The position numbers and the translations under genes are program-made. A model generated the notes under the pieces. That model had not been told where the DNA came from. It searched no databases and saw nothing but the letters and a program-made list of their open reading frames with translations. From contig NZ_FXAN01000040.1 of NCBI RefSeq assembly GCF_900176645.1, positions 124,001-188,000 on the forward strand: a stretch of DNA of 64,000 nucleotides. Direction: 5' to 3'. Positions within the stretch are counted from its first letter, which is position 1, and every line of letters starts with the position of its first letter. Origin of the DNA: Burkholderia singularis. Lineage in GTDB: Bacteria; Pseudomonadota; Gammaproteobacteria; Burkholderiales; Burkholderiaceae. Positions 54,032 to 62,719 of the stretch are shown piece after piece.

Positions 54032-55129
54032 ATGACAAAAAGTCTGACGAAACTATGGCTGGGCAGTATGAAACGCATGTTGCATGCCCAAACCCAGCCG
54101 ATCCGGGAGTCCGCTTCCCGCTCCATCCGCCGCGCGAGCCGGGCCGCCGCGTCGGCCGCCAAAGCAGGGGCGGCTACGCCGCAAGAGTCGCGTGTGCGTC
54201 CGCGGGCGGCCGCGTGGGTGAATGGCGAATGGAGCCGCGCCGATCATCCGCTGCCGCCGTCGTTCGGGCGCTTTGTCAAGCATCTCGAATACGGTCTTTA
54301 TGTGCCGCCCGTCAAGTACACAGGCAACCTGCCGCTCGTCGTGATGCTGCATGGATGCAAGCAGAACATCGAGCAGTTCGCGCAAGGCACCCGGATGAAT
54401 CTGCTGGCCGACCGGTATGGTTTTGCGGTGCTGTATCCGGAGCAATCGCACCGGGCGCACGCGCACGGCTGCTGGCATTGGTATGAGGATACGGCGCGTG
54501 CCGGCGGCGGCGAGGCGCAGGCGATCGTCGATCTGGTCGATACGCTGGTAGCCGAGCGCGGATTCGACGCGTCGCGTGTCTATGCGGCCGGGATGTCGGC
54601 GGGCGCAGGGCTCGTGTCGTTGCTCGCGCTGCATTTTCCACAGCGCTTCGCGGCAGTCGCGTTCCATTCGGGGCCGGCGTTCGGCGATGCGAATTCCGGC
54701 GTCACTGCGATGGACGTGATGCGCCGAGGTCTGCACCGCAATCCTGCCGCTATTGTTGATGCATTGGTTGAGCCCAGCGCGTACCCCGGAATGCCGGCGA
54801 TCATCGTGCATGGCGACGACGATCGCGTCGTCGCACCGAAGAACGCGGAGCAACTGGCAGTCGAATTTTTGCGGCTCAACGGCTTGGCGAATGCGCAAGG
54901 GCAGCCGGTGGGCGTCGAGCATTTCGAGACGAGTTCAGCCGGCATGCATATGCTCGATTATCGGCGGGATGGCGAATTCGTCGTGCGTCTTTGCCGGATC
55001 GAGAATCTTGCGCACGCGTGGGCCGGCGGCGACGACAGCGTGCCGTTTCATTCGTCGATTGGGCCTGATGCGAGCGAACTGATCTGGTCGTTTTTTGCAT
55101 CTCACGTGCGGGCTGGCGTCGCGTCGTAA
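54032..55129 (+). CDS. PHB depolymerase family esterase
   Basis: This 365-residue alpha/beta-hydrolase belongs to the esterase_phb (LpqC-like) group. The catalytic Ser lies in the lipase box AAGMSAGAGLVSLLAL; the Asp is probably in IIVHGDDDRVV and the His in LAHAWAGGDD. The sequence VMLHGCKQNIEQFAQGTRMN gives the oxyanion region. The N-terminus is basic and Ala-rich without a clear Sec signal, so the enzyme may be intracellular and act on polyhydroxybutyrate granules or related polyesters. Extracellular polyester or feruloyl-ester cleavage is an alternative. Confidence 0.88.
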   Translation: MTKSLTKLWLGSMKRMLHAQTQPIRESASRSIRRASRAAASAAKAGAATPQESRVRPRAAAWVNGEWSRADHPLPPSFGRFVKHLEYGLYVPPVKYTGNLPLVVMLHGCKQNIEQFAQGTRMNLLADRYGFAVLYPEQSHRAHAHGCWHWYEDTARAGGGEAQAIVDLVDTLVAERGFDASRVYAAGMSAGAGLVSLLALHFPQRFAAVAFHSGPAFGDANSGVTAMDVMRRGLHRNPAAIVDALVEPSAYPGMPAIIVHGDDDRVVAPKNAEQLAVEFLRLNGLANAQGQPVGVEHFETSSAGMHMLDYRRDGEFVVRLCRIENLAHAWAGGDDSVPFHSSIGPDASELIWSFFASHVRAGVAS

Positions 55130-55172
55130 CGACGCTCGGTTAGGGTGGCTGGCATGAGATCAGGGTTTTCCC

Positions 55173-55178
55173 TATAAT
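55173..55178 (+). promoter_or_regulatory. Consensus -10 box before the DUF3563 gene
   Basis: TATAAT sits inside the short dyad CCCTA-TAAT-TAGGG (55170-55183), 47 bases before the ATG at 55225. No clear -35 element 17 bases upstream. The dyad could be bound by a regulator. Confidence 0.4.
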
Positions 55179-55224
55179 TAGGGTTAACGCTTAAGATAAA
55201 ACCCTTGGATTGGAGTTGCCGATC

Positions 55225-55380
55225 ATGTACCTGCTGAGCCGTTTGTTCCTGTTTCTGACGAAATCGCCCGAGCAACGTGCGAAAGAACGTGCCGATGCCT
55301 ATCTCGCCGGCGCATCCGATTTGTACGACCTCGAGTTCCGGATGCGCAAACTCGACCGCGAAGCGGTATTTGATCGTTGA
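55225..55380 (+). CDS. DUF3563 family small protein
   Basis: This 51-residue protein begins MYLLSRLFLFLTKSPEQRAK and continues through a charged ADAYLAGASDLYDLEFRMRK segment to LDREAVFDR. This is the DUF3563 pattern, common as single short genes in Burkholderia and relatives. It has an amphipathic N-terminus that may touch the membrane and a predicted helix after it. TTGGAGTTGC before the ATG is a good ribosome site, a TATAAT box lies upstream and a strong terminator follows, so it is an independent transcription unit. Function unknown. Confidence 0.85.
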   Translation: MYLLSRLFLFLTKSPEQRAKERADAYLAGASDLYDLEFRMRKLDREAVFDR

Positions 55381-55423
55381 AGCTTGAGTATTAAGTACTT
55401 ACAGAATTTATACGCCTAAAGAT

Positions 55424-55458
55424 AAAGGGCACGCTGGCTATATAGCCGCGTGCCCTTT
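55424..55458. terminator. Strong bidirectional terminator
   Basis: AAAGGGCACGC (55424-55434) and GCGTGCCCTTT (55448-55458) form a perfect 11-bp stem. The loop itself contains GGCTATATAGCC symmetry. T-rich tails occur on both sides (GGTTTATC on plus; ATCTTTAGGC on minus). It separates the DUF3563 gene from convergent ohr. Confidence 0.8.
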
Positions 55459-55488
55459 GGTTTATCTACGCGCGGCGCAGGCCGCGAC

Positions 55489-55908
55489 TTATACGATGAC
55501 GAGCCGCACCGCGATATTGTTGCGCGTTGCGTTCGAGTACGGGCACACCTGATGCGCGCGGTCGACGAGCGCTTGCGCGGCCGAGGTATCAAACCCGGGC
55601 AGCGACACGCGCAATTCCACGTCGAGCGCGAATCCGCCTTGTTCGTTCGGACCGATGCCCACTTGCGCCGTAACGGTGGTGTCGGCGGGCACAGCCTGCT
55701 TGTTTTGTCCGGCGACGTATTTCATCGCGCTCAGAAAACATGCTGAATAACCGGCGGCGAACAGTTGCTCGGGGTTCGTACCTTCGGCGCCCGTGCCGCC
55801 CAACTCGCGCGGCGCGGCGAGCTTCACGTCGAGTTTCTGGTCGGGAGTCGTCGCGTGGCCGTCGCGGCCGCCGGTGCTGGTTGCGGATGTTTGGTACAGG
55901 ATGTGCAT
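55489..55908 (-). CDS. ohr: Organic hydroperoxide resistance protein
   Basis: This 139-residue thiol peroxidase reduces organic and fatty-acid hydroperoxides, using lipoylated proteins as electron donor. The peroxidatic Cys57 (AAGYSACFLSAMK) and resolving Cys122 (AHQVCPYSNATRNN) are both present, with Arg/Glu helpers (PRELGGTGAEGTNPEQLF). Length and motifs are those of true Ohr rather than OsmC. The divergently positioned spacer to ohrR holds an AT-rich palindrome. The gene is 129 bases downstream of ohrR on the same strand, and a strong terminator follows. Confidence 0.95.
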   Translation of the reverse strand: MHILYQTSATSTGGRDGHATTPDQKLDVKLAAPRELGGTGAEGTNPEQLFAAGYSACFLSAMKYVAGQNKQAVPADTTVTAQVGIGPNEQGGFALDVELRVSLPGFDTSAAQALVDRAHQVCPYSNATRNNIAVRLVIV

Positions 55909-55988
55909 GGTGAACTCCTATCGATTAGAAAATGGGCTCGGCGAATCGCGGGCCACGGAATAAATATATCACGCTAATTATTAGTATA

Positions 55989-56000
55989 CAAATTAATTTG
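55989..56000 (-). promoter_or_regulatory. Candidate OhrR operator before ohr
   Basis: CAAATTAATTTG, a perfect 12-bp palindrome in an AT-rich stretch, 81 bases upstream of the ohr start. OhrR sites in other bacteria are AT-rich palindromes with CAAAT/ATTTG arms. Confidence 0.6.
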
Positions 56001-56037
56001 CTTGGAGCGGTACACTCACGCAGACATACACGGTTCG

Positions 56038-56493
56038 TTAACCTTGATTGGCTTCGGTGAGCGCTTGCCGCAGGCGGGTCAGATCCTCCCGTAGCCGGAT
56101 CAGGAAATCGGGCGTTTGCCGCATCGCGCAGAATAGTTCGCCTGGCACCGCCTGGGCGTTCTGCTTGAGTGCGGCGCCGCTTGCAGTCAGCCGCGCACGC
56201 ACGATCCGCTCGTCGGCTGCATCGCGCGCCCGCTCGATGTAGCCCAGTGCCTCGAGACGCTTGAGAAGCGGTGTCACTGTGGCCGGATCGAGGCTGAGAC
56301 GCGCGGCGATGTCCTTGACTTGCATATCGTCGGTTTCCCACAGCACGAGCATTGCGAGGTACTGCGGGTAGGTTAGCGCGAGTTTGTCGAGCAGCGGCTT
56401 GTACGCTTTCGTCATCGCGAGCGACGTCGAATAGAGCGCGAAGCAGAGTTGGTCGTCGAGCGTAAGCGGAAATACGGGCGAGTCATTCATCAT
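56038..56493 (-). CDS. ohrR: MarR-family organic peroxide sensor OhrR
   Basis: This 151-residue winged-helix repressor has the redox-sensing Cys17 in [24 protein letters not shown], the OhrR hallmark. The winged helix includes [33 protein letters not shown] and [10 protein letters not shown]. Oxidation by organic peroxide releases DNA and derepresses ohr. A second Cys appears near residue 130 (GELFCAMRQ), which could make it a two-Cys sensor. Starts at 56493 or 56490; the frame extends upstream over a palindrome that is more likely its own operator. Confidence 0.93.
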   Translation of the reverse strand: MMNDSPVFPLTLDDQLCFALYSTSLAMTKAYKPLLDKLALTYPQYLAMLVLWETDDMQVKDIAARLSLDPATVTPLLKRLEALGYIERARDAADERIVRARLTASGAALKQNAQAVPGELFCAMRQTPDFLIRLREDLTRLRQALTEANQG

Positions 56494-56510
56494 GGTGGAC
56501 TCATCGCGGT

Positions 56511-56523
56511 ACAAAATATTTGT
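56511..56523 (-). promoter_or_regulatory. Candidate OhrR operator before ohrR
   Basis: ACAAAATATTTGT, a near-palindrome with ACAAA/TTTGT arms like the site before ohr, located 18 bases upstream of the ohrR start. Suggests autoregulation. Confidence 0.5.
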
Positions 56524-56604
56524 GTACAAACGATTGTGCGCGCAATTCTATCGATTGGCGAGCATGGCCGACGCCGGACGGCGCGGCCCATCGGTTTTGA
56601 TGCG

Positions 56605-57411
56605 TTATCGTGATTGGGGCAAAGTCGGCGCCCCCGGCTCCTGGATTCCGTAGCAGCCGCGATAAGTTGCGTAGAACGAGCAATAGAGCATGGCCGTGAT
56701 CACGACCGACGCGGGCATCATCACCGTCAACGCATAGGCGCCGGCACCGAGTGCCTGCATCAGCGCGGCGAGGCCGAACGACACGCCTAACGCGACTGCG
56801 AACCACAGCAGCCCGTAGACCGTGAATGCCCCCTTGTTGCGCCAGCAGCTCACGATGCTGAAAAAGAGTGCCTTGACGGGCGGGATGTCATGCCAAGCGG
56901 TCAGTGTCGGCGCGAACCAGAACATCATCGCGACCGGCAGGTACAGCGTGGCGGCGATCATCATCGCGACGAGCACGCCCGGCGTGGCGAGCGCTTCGGG
57001 CTCCGATGCGTCGATGCCGAGACCGAACATGATCTTCAGCAGCGTGCCGCCGTCGCCGAGCGACGAGCAGGCGAACACAAGCGCAATCGACGCGATGTAA
57101 ATCCCGCCGAGCGCGAAAAGCCTTTGCGTGACGACCGGTCCATACGAACGGAATCCGTCGATCAGGATCGTCGGCAGCACCTGCTTGCCGGCGATCGTAT
57201 CGCGGCACGCCGCCATGAAGCCCACCGCGATGCCCGGGATGAACAGCAGCGGCAGCGCCGGGCCGATCAACGGCACGAGCGATATCAGCATCATCGCGAG
57301 CAGGTATGTGAAGAACAGCGTGACGAACGCGAGCGGATTGCGCCGGAACAGCCAGATGCCCTGGCGGAACCACACATAGCCGGTCTTGGCGGGAACTTCG
57401 ATCAGTTGCAT
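56605..57411 (-). CDS. BPSS1780 family membrane protein
   Basis: This 268-residue protein has about six hydrophobic helices in a pattern typical of this Burkholderia/beta-proteobacterial family of unknown function ([48 protein letters not shown]). A DUF2189-like relation is possible. The start ATG lies inside the last codons of thrB (10-bp overlap), so its translation is coupled to homoserine kinase. No biochemical role is known; conservation next to thrB suggests an operon of long standing. Confidence 0.88.
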   Translation of the reverse strand: MQLIEVPAKTGYVWFRQGIWLFRRNPLAFVTLFFTYLLAMMLISLVPLIGPALPLLFIPGIAVGFMAACRDTIAGKQVLPTILIDGFRSYGPVVTQRLFALGGIYIASIALVFACSSLGDGGTLLKIMFGLGIDASEPEALATPGVLVAMMIAATLYLPVAMMFWFAPTLTAWHDIPPVKALFFSIVSCWRNKGAFTVYGLLWFAVALGVSFGLAALMQALGAGAYALTVMMPASVVITAMLYCSFYATYRGCYGIQEPGAPTLPQSR

Positions 57412-58400
57412 GAGATGTGGGTCTTGGGGAGCGCACTCGCGCGGGCGATGCGCTCGCGCAGGATACGTTCGAAATGGCCCGGGTCGTGCGGCTTGAGCAC
57501 GTGCGCGGCGCGGGGCAGGTGGAAATCATACAGGCGCGACACCCAGAAGCGATACGCGCCCGCGCGCAGCATGTCGTTCCAATGGCGGCGTTCGTCCGCC
57601 GTGAAGGGACGCACGGTCTGATAGGCGCGCAGCAGCGCGTCGGCGCGCGCGCCGTCGAGCGCGCCCGTGTCGAGATCGACGCACCAGTCGTTGACGGTCA
57701 CCGCGACGTCGAACAGCCATTTGTCGCAGCCGGCGAAATAGAAATCGAAGAAACCGCCGAGCCGCACGGTATGCCCGCTATCTGGGGCCGCATGCGCGAA
57801 CAGCGCATTGTCGCGGAACAGGTCGCAATGGCACGGGCCTTCCGGCAGGGCAGCGTAGCTGGAGGACGCGAAGAAATCGGTCTGGTGCGCGAATTCGCTT
57901 TCAAGCAGCGCGCGTTGCGCCGTATCGACGATCGGCGTGAGCACCGGCACGGTTTCGCGCCACCACGACAGACTGCGCAGATTCGGCTGGCGGCGTGGAT
58001 AGTCGCGGCCCGCGAGGTGCATTCGTGCGAGCATCTGGCCCACCTCGACGCAATGTTCGACACGCGGCGCAAGCTCGGCCGTGCCTTCCAGTTTCGTGAC
58101 GATCGCGCACGGCTTGCCGTGCAACTCGCCGAACAGCGTGCCGTCCGCGCGCACGACCGGCGCCGGCACTGGTATTCCGTGCCGCGCAAGATGGCTCATC
58201 AAATCGATATAGAACGGCAGTTGCTCGGCCGTCAGATTCTCGAAGATGGTGAGCACATACTCGCCGCGCGTCGTCGTCAGGAAGAAGTTGCTGTTCTCGA
58301 TACCCGACGCAATGCCGCGGAATGCGACGACGTCGCCGAGATCGTAGTGGCGCATCCAGTGTGCGAGGTCAGCATCGGAAACAGCAGTGAAAACGGCCAT
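57402..58400 (-). CDS. thrB: Homoserine kinase (ThrB type II)
   Basis: This 332-residue enzyme phosphorylates L-homoserine in threonine synthesis. It belongs to the APH/choline-kinase-like class used by pseudomonads and Burkholderia, not the GHMP class of E. coli. Visible motifs: [42 protein letters not shown] for nucleotide binding, the catalytic HCDLFRDN loop and the metal-binding [13 protein letters not shown]. The gene lies between DUF2782 (96-bp gap) and the overlapping BPSS1780-type gene. Other threonine genes are not in this window. Confidence 0.95.
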   Translation of the reverse strand: MAVFTAVSDADLAHWMRHYDLGDVVAFRGIASGIENSNFFLTTTRGEYVLTIFENLTAEQLPFYIDLMSHLARHGIPVPAPVVRADGTLFGELHGKPCAIVTKLEGTAELAPRVEHCVEVGQMLARMHLAGRDYPRRQPNLRSLSWWRETVPVLTPIVDTAQRALLESEFAHQTDFFASSSYAALPEGPCHCDLFRDNALFAHAAPDSGHTVRLGGFFDFYFAGCDKWLFDVAVTVNDWCVDLDTGALDGARADALLRAYQTVRPFTADERRHWNDMLRAGAYRFWVSRLYDFHLPRAAHVLKPHDPGHFERILRERIARASALPKTHISCN

Positions 58401-58496
58401 GCAAGAAAAACGTCGGTTCGGGTTGGCGTGCCGGCGGCGCGGCCGGTGTCGCGAAAGGGCGTGGGAGGCGCGGCGCCGTGCCGGCGCCGGGCAGAG

Positions 58497-58886
58497 TCAA
58501 TAGTGCAGATTGACCGACGGCAGGCGGGTGATCGGCACGCTTGCATCGTGCGGCCGCGGCGACGTGTCGGGCGATGCGCTCATCTGATAGCGGGTGCCAA
58601 AATTCGACTTCACGTTGATTTCGACCGGCTTGCCGCGATCCCGGTATTCGGTGACTTCGGTGCCGTTCTTGCTTTTTTCGTAAAAGCTCGGCGTGCGCCG
58701 CACGTCGTTGAGATCGACCTTCGACGTGACTTCCGCGGCTGGGCGGTTGATCTTCGTGAGATCGGGCAGCCCGGCCGCCTCGTTGGCAGCCGCCTGAGCT
58801 TGCGCTTCGGCGCTTGCGTCGGCGGCGTAAGCCGGGCCGCCGAGCGCGACGGCGGCGAAGGTTGCGGCGAGAAGGTGCGGCTTCAT
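58497..58886 (-). CDS. DUF2782 periplasmic protein
   Basis: This 129-residue protein has a Sec signal peptide (LLAATFAAVALGGPAYAAD). The conserved core NGTEVTEYRDRGKPVEINVKSNFGTRYQMS near residues 74-103 is characteristic of DUF2782. The family is usually encoded next to thrB and polA in pseudomonads and Burkholderia, as here, yet has no assigned function. It is first in the DUF2782-thrB-BPSS1780 unit. Confidence 0.9.
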   Translation of the reverse strand: MKPHLLAATFAAVALGGPAYAADASAEAQAQAAANEAAGLPDLTKINRPAAEVTSKVDLNDVRRTPSFYEKSKNGTEVTEYRDRGKPVEINVKSNFGTRYQMSASPDTSPRPHDASVPITRLPSVNLHY

Positions 58887-59067
58887 CGTGTTTCTCCCAT
58901 TGAACCATTCGATTCTAGCAAATACCCGCGCCGTGCCGATGGGGGTTCGCGGGCCGGCGGGCAGCCTTGTTGTCTTCTCGCCCTCTCGGCTTCGTTGCCG
59001 GAATCGGGTTCGGCCGCGCGGGCGGGTTCCGTGGTAATGTCGAAACGATCTGAAGAGGCCCTGATAA

Positions 59068-60594
59068 ATGAAGAACGATCACGATCACCGCATTCGCACG
59101 CTCACGCCGGGTGCGTCACCTGTCGAGGTGCTCGACGACCCCGTCGCCGCCGTCGCGCGGCTTTCCGCGCTCTACGAGACGAACACGGCGTTCTTGCGCG
59201 ACGCGTTCGCGCGCTACCGTCGCAACGACACGTTCGACACCCGCGTGCGCGCATGCTATCCGTTCGTGCGGATTCGCACCGATATCAATACGCACATCGA
59301 CTCGCGCCGTTCCTACGGTTTCGTCGCCGGCCCAGGCGTGTTCGAGACGACGCTCACGCGCCCCGATTTATTCGCGAGCTACTATCGCGAGCAGTTGCGT
59401 CTGCTCGCGAAGAACCACCACGTGCGCATCGAGGTGGGCGTTTCGTCGCAACCGATTCCGATTCATTTCGCGTTTCCCGAGGGAATCCATCTGGAGGGCG
59501 ATCTCGATCGCGACCGTCTCGTCGCGATGCGCGACGTGTTCGACACGCCCGACCTCGCCTACCTCGACGACCGGATCGTCAACGGCACTTACGAACCCGC
59601 GCCGGGCGAGCCGCAACCGCTCGCGCTGTTTACGGCCGCGCGTGTCGATTTTTCGCTGCACCGGCTGCGTCACTACACGGCGACGTCGCCCACGCATTTT
59701 CAGAACTACGTGCTGTACACGAACTATCAGTTCTATATCGACGAATTCGTGAAGCTCGGCCGCACGATGATGTCGGCCACGGACGATGCGCAGGCGCGTG
59801 CGTATCGCAGCGAGTACACGGCGTTCGTCGAGCCGGGTGACGTGATCACGTACAACGCGAATCTCGGCGATGCGTCGACGGAAGGCATGCCGCCAGCGCG
59901 TCTGCCGCAGATGCCCGCCTATCACCTGAAGCGCGCGGACGGTAGCGGGATCACGATGGTCAATATTGGCGTCGGGCCGTCGAACGCGAAGACGATCACC
60001 GATCACATCGCGGTGCTGCGCCCACATGCGTGGGTGATGCTCGGCCACTGCGCCGGGTTGCGCAACACCCAGCGCCTTGGCGACTACGTGCTGGCACACG
60101 GCTATGTGCGCGAAGACCATGTGCTCGACGACGACTTGCCGCTCTGGGTACCGATTCCGGCGCTTGCCGAAGTGCAGGTGGCGCTCGAGCGTGCGGTGGC
60201 GCAGGTCACGCAGCTCGACGGAGTGGAATTGAAGCGCGTGATGCGCACCGGTACGGTGGCGAGTGTCGACAATCGCAACTGGGAATTGCGCGATCATCGT
60301 GAGCCGGTGCAGCGCCTGTCGCAGAGCCGTGCGATTGCGCTCGACATGGAAAGTGCGACGATCGCCGCGAACGGTTTTCGCTTTCGGGTGCCCTACGGCA
60401 CGCTTCTGTGCGTATCGGACAAGCCGTTGCACGGCGAGCTGAAGCTGCCTGGGATGGCCGATCAGTTCTACCGCGCGCAAGTTGATCAGCATTTGCAGAT
60501 CGGCGTGAAGGCGATGGAAATTCTTCGCACGAACGGGCTCGACCGGTTGCATAGTCGCAAGCTGCGCAGCTTCGCTGAAGTGGCGTTCCAGTAA
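59068..60594 (+). CDS. amn: AMP nucleosidase
   Basis: This 508-residue enzyme splits AMP to adenine and ribose 5-phosphate, controlling adenylate pools. The N-terminal ~180 residues are the AMP nucleosidase-specific domain (YPFVRIRTDINTHIDSRRSYGFVAGPGVFETTLTRP). The C-terminal nucleoside-phosphorylase fold includes GITMVNIGVGPSNAKTITDHIAVLRPHAWVMLGHCAGLR and the ribose-contact IALDMESATIAANGFRF. GAAGAGGCCC before the ATG gives the start. Single-gene unit, divergent from the DUF2782 operon, with a hairpin after the stop. Confidence 0.95.
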   Translation: MKNDHDHRIRTLTPGASPVEVLDDPVAAVARLSALYETNTAFLRDAFARYRRNDTFDTRVRACYPFVRIRTDINTHIDSRRSYGFVAGPGVFETTLTRPDLFASYYREQLRLLAKNHHVRIEVGVSSQPIPIHFAFPEGIHLEGDLDRDRLVAMRDVFDTPDLAYLDDRIVNGTYEPAPGEPQPLALFTAARVDFSLHRLRHYTATSPTHFQNYVLYTNYQFYIDEFVKLGRTMMSATDDAQARAYRSEYTAFVEPGDVITYNANLGDASTEGMPPARLPQMPAYHLKRADGSGITMVNIGVGPSNAKTITDHIAVLRPHAWVMLGHCAGLRNTQRLGDYVLAHGYVREDHVLDDDLPLWVPIPALAEVQVALERAVAQVTQLDGVELKRVMRTGTVASVDNRNWELRDHREPVQRLSQSRAIALDMESATIAANGFRFRVPYGTLLCVSDKPLHGELKLPGMADQFYRAQVDQHLQIGVKAMEILRTNGLDRLHSRKLRSFAEVAFQ

Positions 60595-61170
60595 CGGATC
60601 GGTTCGCGGCGCGACAAGGGTTTCCTGCGCGCCCGCGAATCCTTGCGAAACCCCCTTGTGTCTGCGAATCTTTACGCAACGGCGCCCCCTGTGCTCACGC
60701 GTCTTGCCATCGCCGTCATCTAGTTCAATTCTTCATACAGCTCGTTGGCAATGATTCAGCCGCGGCCTTCCTGTCTATCGACTTCGTCTGAATAAAGGGC
60801 GTTTCGTAGTGGCGCCTAAACTTTGTTATGCATTGACTAACGTTGATTAAAGATGCATTGAGATTTCAAAAAAAGCTGTGAACTCGATAATTCTCTGGCG
60901 ATGATTTTCGGGTGAAGGGATCAATTAAATCGATCCTTTTCCATTTTATTGGGTCGATGGAATTTAATTTGGTTAATGTGCCGTTTACACTTTTACGGAT
61001 TTGGGGTGGTGGTGTTTCATTGATTTGCTGTTCTGGAAATACATATTCGTATGAACGAAAAGATGTGGGTTCTGCGTCAAGGTAACTTTCAAGCGTGCTC
61101 TCAGGGTAATGAAGGTTGGGGTTTGGGCTTGTATATGGTGCAAGTGAAAAATCGTCTTGGGAGATGTTGA
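60595..61170. other. Spacer with sharp fall to AT-rich DNA, 576 bp
   Basis: The first 90 bases are GC-rich and hold a hairpin. From about 60820 the DNA turns AT-rich and stays so into the following ORF, marking the left edge of a probable acquired segment. The promoter of the AT-rich ORF is expected here. I looked for a TTCG-N16-TTCG type III regulon box and did not find one. No tRNA gene or integrase was seen. Confidence 0.5.
60614..60659 (+). terminator. Hairpin after AMP nucleosidase
   Basis: ACAAGGGTTTC (60614-60624) pairs with GAAACCCCCTTGT (60647-60659) apart from a 2-base bulge; loop 22 nt. It lies 20 bases after the stop codon. No clear U-run. Confidence 0.4.
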
Positions 61171-62427
61171 ATGTCAGCGGTGGTGAGTTTAAATAATACT
61201 GGTGCGGTCAATTGGTTGGATTATCGAGATAGTCAAGGCGCTAGTGAAAATGGGATTTTATTAAGTCGAGCGCCTAAAAGCATAGAGCAGGAAATGACGA
61301 GGCAAATCAAGCAGCGTGCTTTGGCGGCTTCATTCGGAACGAAAGCTGATCGGGCTGCAGGCACCTCCAATTTCTCAAATAATCTCTTTCCTGCTTCTTC
61401 TATGGAAAGGCCGCTGGCGGAGCGGCCAGGGAATGAACCACGTATGCGGCGCAAGACCGAAGGGGATCCGTCCGCGACGACGGTGTCTGCTTCATCGTCG
61501 CCGAAAATTACGACCGGCACCAATGACATTGTTCCTCAAATCACCGGACATGGTGTGCAGGGAGGATGGGGCGCGGCTTCGGATGCAACACCGGATACAC
61601 CGCTGTTAAGCCCAAGCGAATTCACGCATCAGGTCGTTGTGCCGAGAATAAGTGATCGCACGAAGAAAATCGACTTGCAAGTATGCCATTCTGCCGAAGG
61701 GCGCTATCCTCTCGCTCAAATAGTGGCAAACATGACGGGGATTCCCACTATCGGTTATAAGGGGGAAATGCGTGCCATGTCCAATGCCGATAAAATTTTC
61801 AATTCGAAATTATTTTTTCCGGAAGAAGGTGGCAAGGCGAAAAAAACAATTGAAGCGGCCGAGCGTCAATTTATGGAAAAACAGAATGCTTCTGGTAATA
61901 ACAATGTCATGTCAATGATGTTGATGTGCTTGCCTTGTCGGTCCGGTAATAATCAAATTGAGGAAAGTGATTCAAATAACACTTTTCAACATGGTCCTGT
62001 AGAGGGGAGACGAATCCCGGGTAGCACGTCGAGAGACTCTCCCGGTGTATTTTCCGACGCTCCTTCATCGTCTCGAGGAGCCGCACGGATCGACAACCTG
62101 TTGAACGTGGGTGCCTCCGGATCTGAATCTGTACAAAGAGAGCGCCTAAGAAATGCGTTTCTGGAAATTATGAATGATCAGTATGGACGGTTATTGGTTG
62201 ATGAGATTGAGCCAGCAGTGCTTGATAAACGTATTAGGTTTAATTTTCTGGATAATTCTTTGGGTAATCACATGGATGTGTCGGATGCGGGCAGTCATCA
62301 TGCGATTGTTAACATTAACTTCCAAAACGATAATGTAGGGCAAAACTCAAGCGCTCTTCGTAATGCGCTACGACAGGCGTTGGATATAGCTAATGGTGTC
62401 GACATAGTACCCAAAGAAGACTTGTAA
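61171..62427 (+). CDS. AT-rich orphan protein, possible secreted cysteine-protease-like effector
   Basis: This 418-residue protein's codon use and AT content differ strongly from all neighbours, indicating horizontal transfer. GGGAG before the ATG supports the start. The N-terminal ~110 residues are Ser/Thr/Asn-rich and disordered, with no Sec signal, as in type III effectors. The middle reads IVPQITGHGVQGGW (His127), LLSPSEFTHQVVVPRI, then KIDLQVCHSAEGRYPLAQIV (Cys172) and GIPTIGYKGEM. The GHG...CxS order and spacing recall clan CD cysteine-peptidase domains such as the MARTX protease. A low-complexity linker and a C-terminal domain (~305-418) of unknown type follow. Family not recognised; function inferred from motif pattern only. 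Confidence 0.6.
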   Translation: MSAVVSLNNTGAVNWLDYRDSQGASENGILLSRAPKSIEQEMTRQIKQRALAASFGTKADRAAGTSNFSNNLFPASSMERPLAERPGNEPRMRRKTEGDPSATTVSASSSPKITTGTNDIVPQITGHGVQGGWGAASDATPDTPLLSPSEFTHQVVVPRISDRTKKIDLQVCHSAEGRYPLAQIVANMTGIPTIGYKGEMRAMSNADKIFNSKLFFPEEGGKAKKTIEAAERQFMEKQNASGNNNVMSMMLMCLPCRSGNNQIEESDSNNTFQHGPVEGRRIPGSTSRDSPGVFSDAPSSSRGAARIDNLLNVGASGSESVQRERLRNAFLEIMNDQYGRLLVDEIEPAVLDKRIRFNFLDNSLGNHMDVSDAGSHHAIVNINFQNDNVGQNSSALRNALRQALDIANGVDIVPKEDL

Positions 62428-62590
62428 TTTCCCGCTTGGGCAGCATTCAAATGCCGTAGCCGTTGGCGCGCTGCACTGCGTTTGTGAGTCGATGCGCGCT
62501 TTGGGTATGGGTATCGGCGAGTAGTGGCAGTGATGTCCTCGATGAGTCGAGGTGGGCGATTGGCGTATTGTGCGCAAGCCGGAAATGCGA

Positions 62591-62619
62591 CGCGGGCCGG
62601 GCTGGGCATCCGGCCCGCG
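62591..62619 (+). terminator. Perfect 10-bp GC hairpin after the AT-rich ORF
   Basis: CGCGGGCCGG (62591-62600), 9-nt loop, CCGGCCCGCG (62610-62619). It lies 164 bases after the stop, where normal GC content has returned. It may end the transcript or mark the right edge of the inserted segment. Confidence 0.4.
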
Positions 62620-62690
62620 TGCAATGAAACGAGTGGTGGTGCGGCACATCCGGATCGGCGGCAAGCCGAATGCGTAATCGCAGTTGGGGC

Positions 62691-62709
62691 GGGTGCCGGT
62701 GCGGCACCC
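62691..62709 (-). terminator. Hairpin downstream of the LOG-family gene
   Basis: GGGTGCCG, loop GTG, CGGCACCC. It begins 11 bases past the LOG stop codon in the minus direction. A compact 8-bp GC stem with no U-run. Confidence 0.5.
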
Positions 62710-62719
62710 ACCGCGCCAA

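Noticed and set aside
57417..59840. 807-codon plus-strand open frame over thrB, DUF2782 and amn
   Set aside because: It crosses three recognisable genes in a wrong frame; composition is typical of GC-rich shadow frames.
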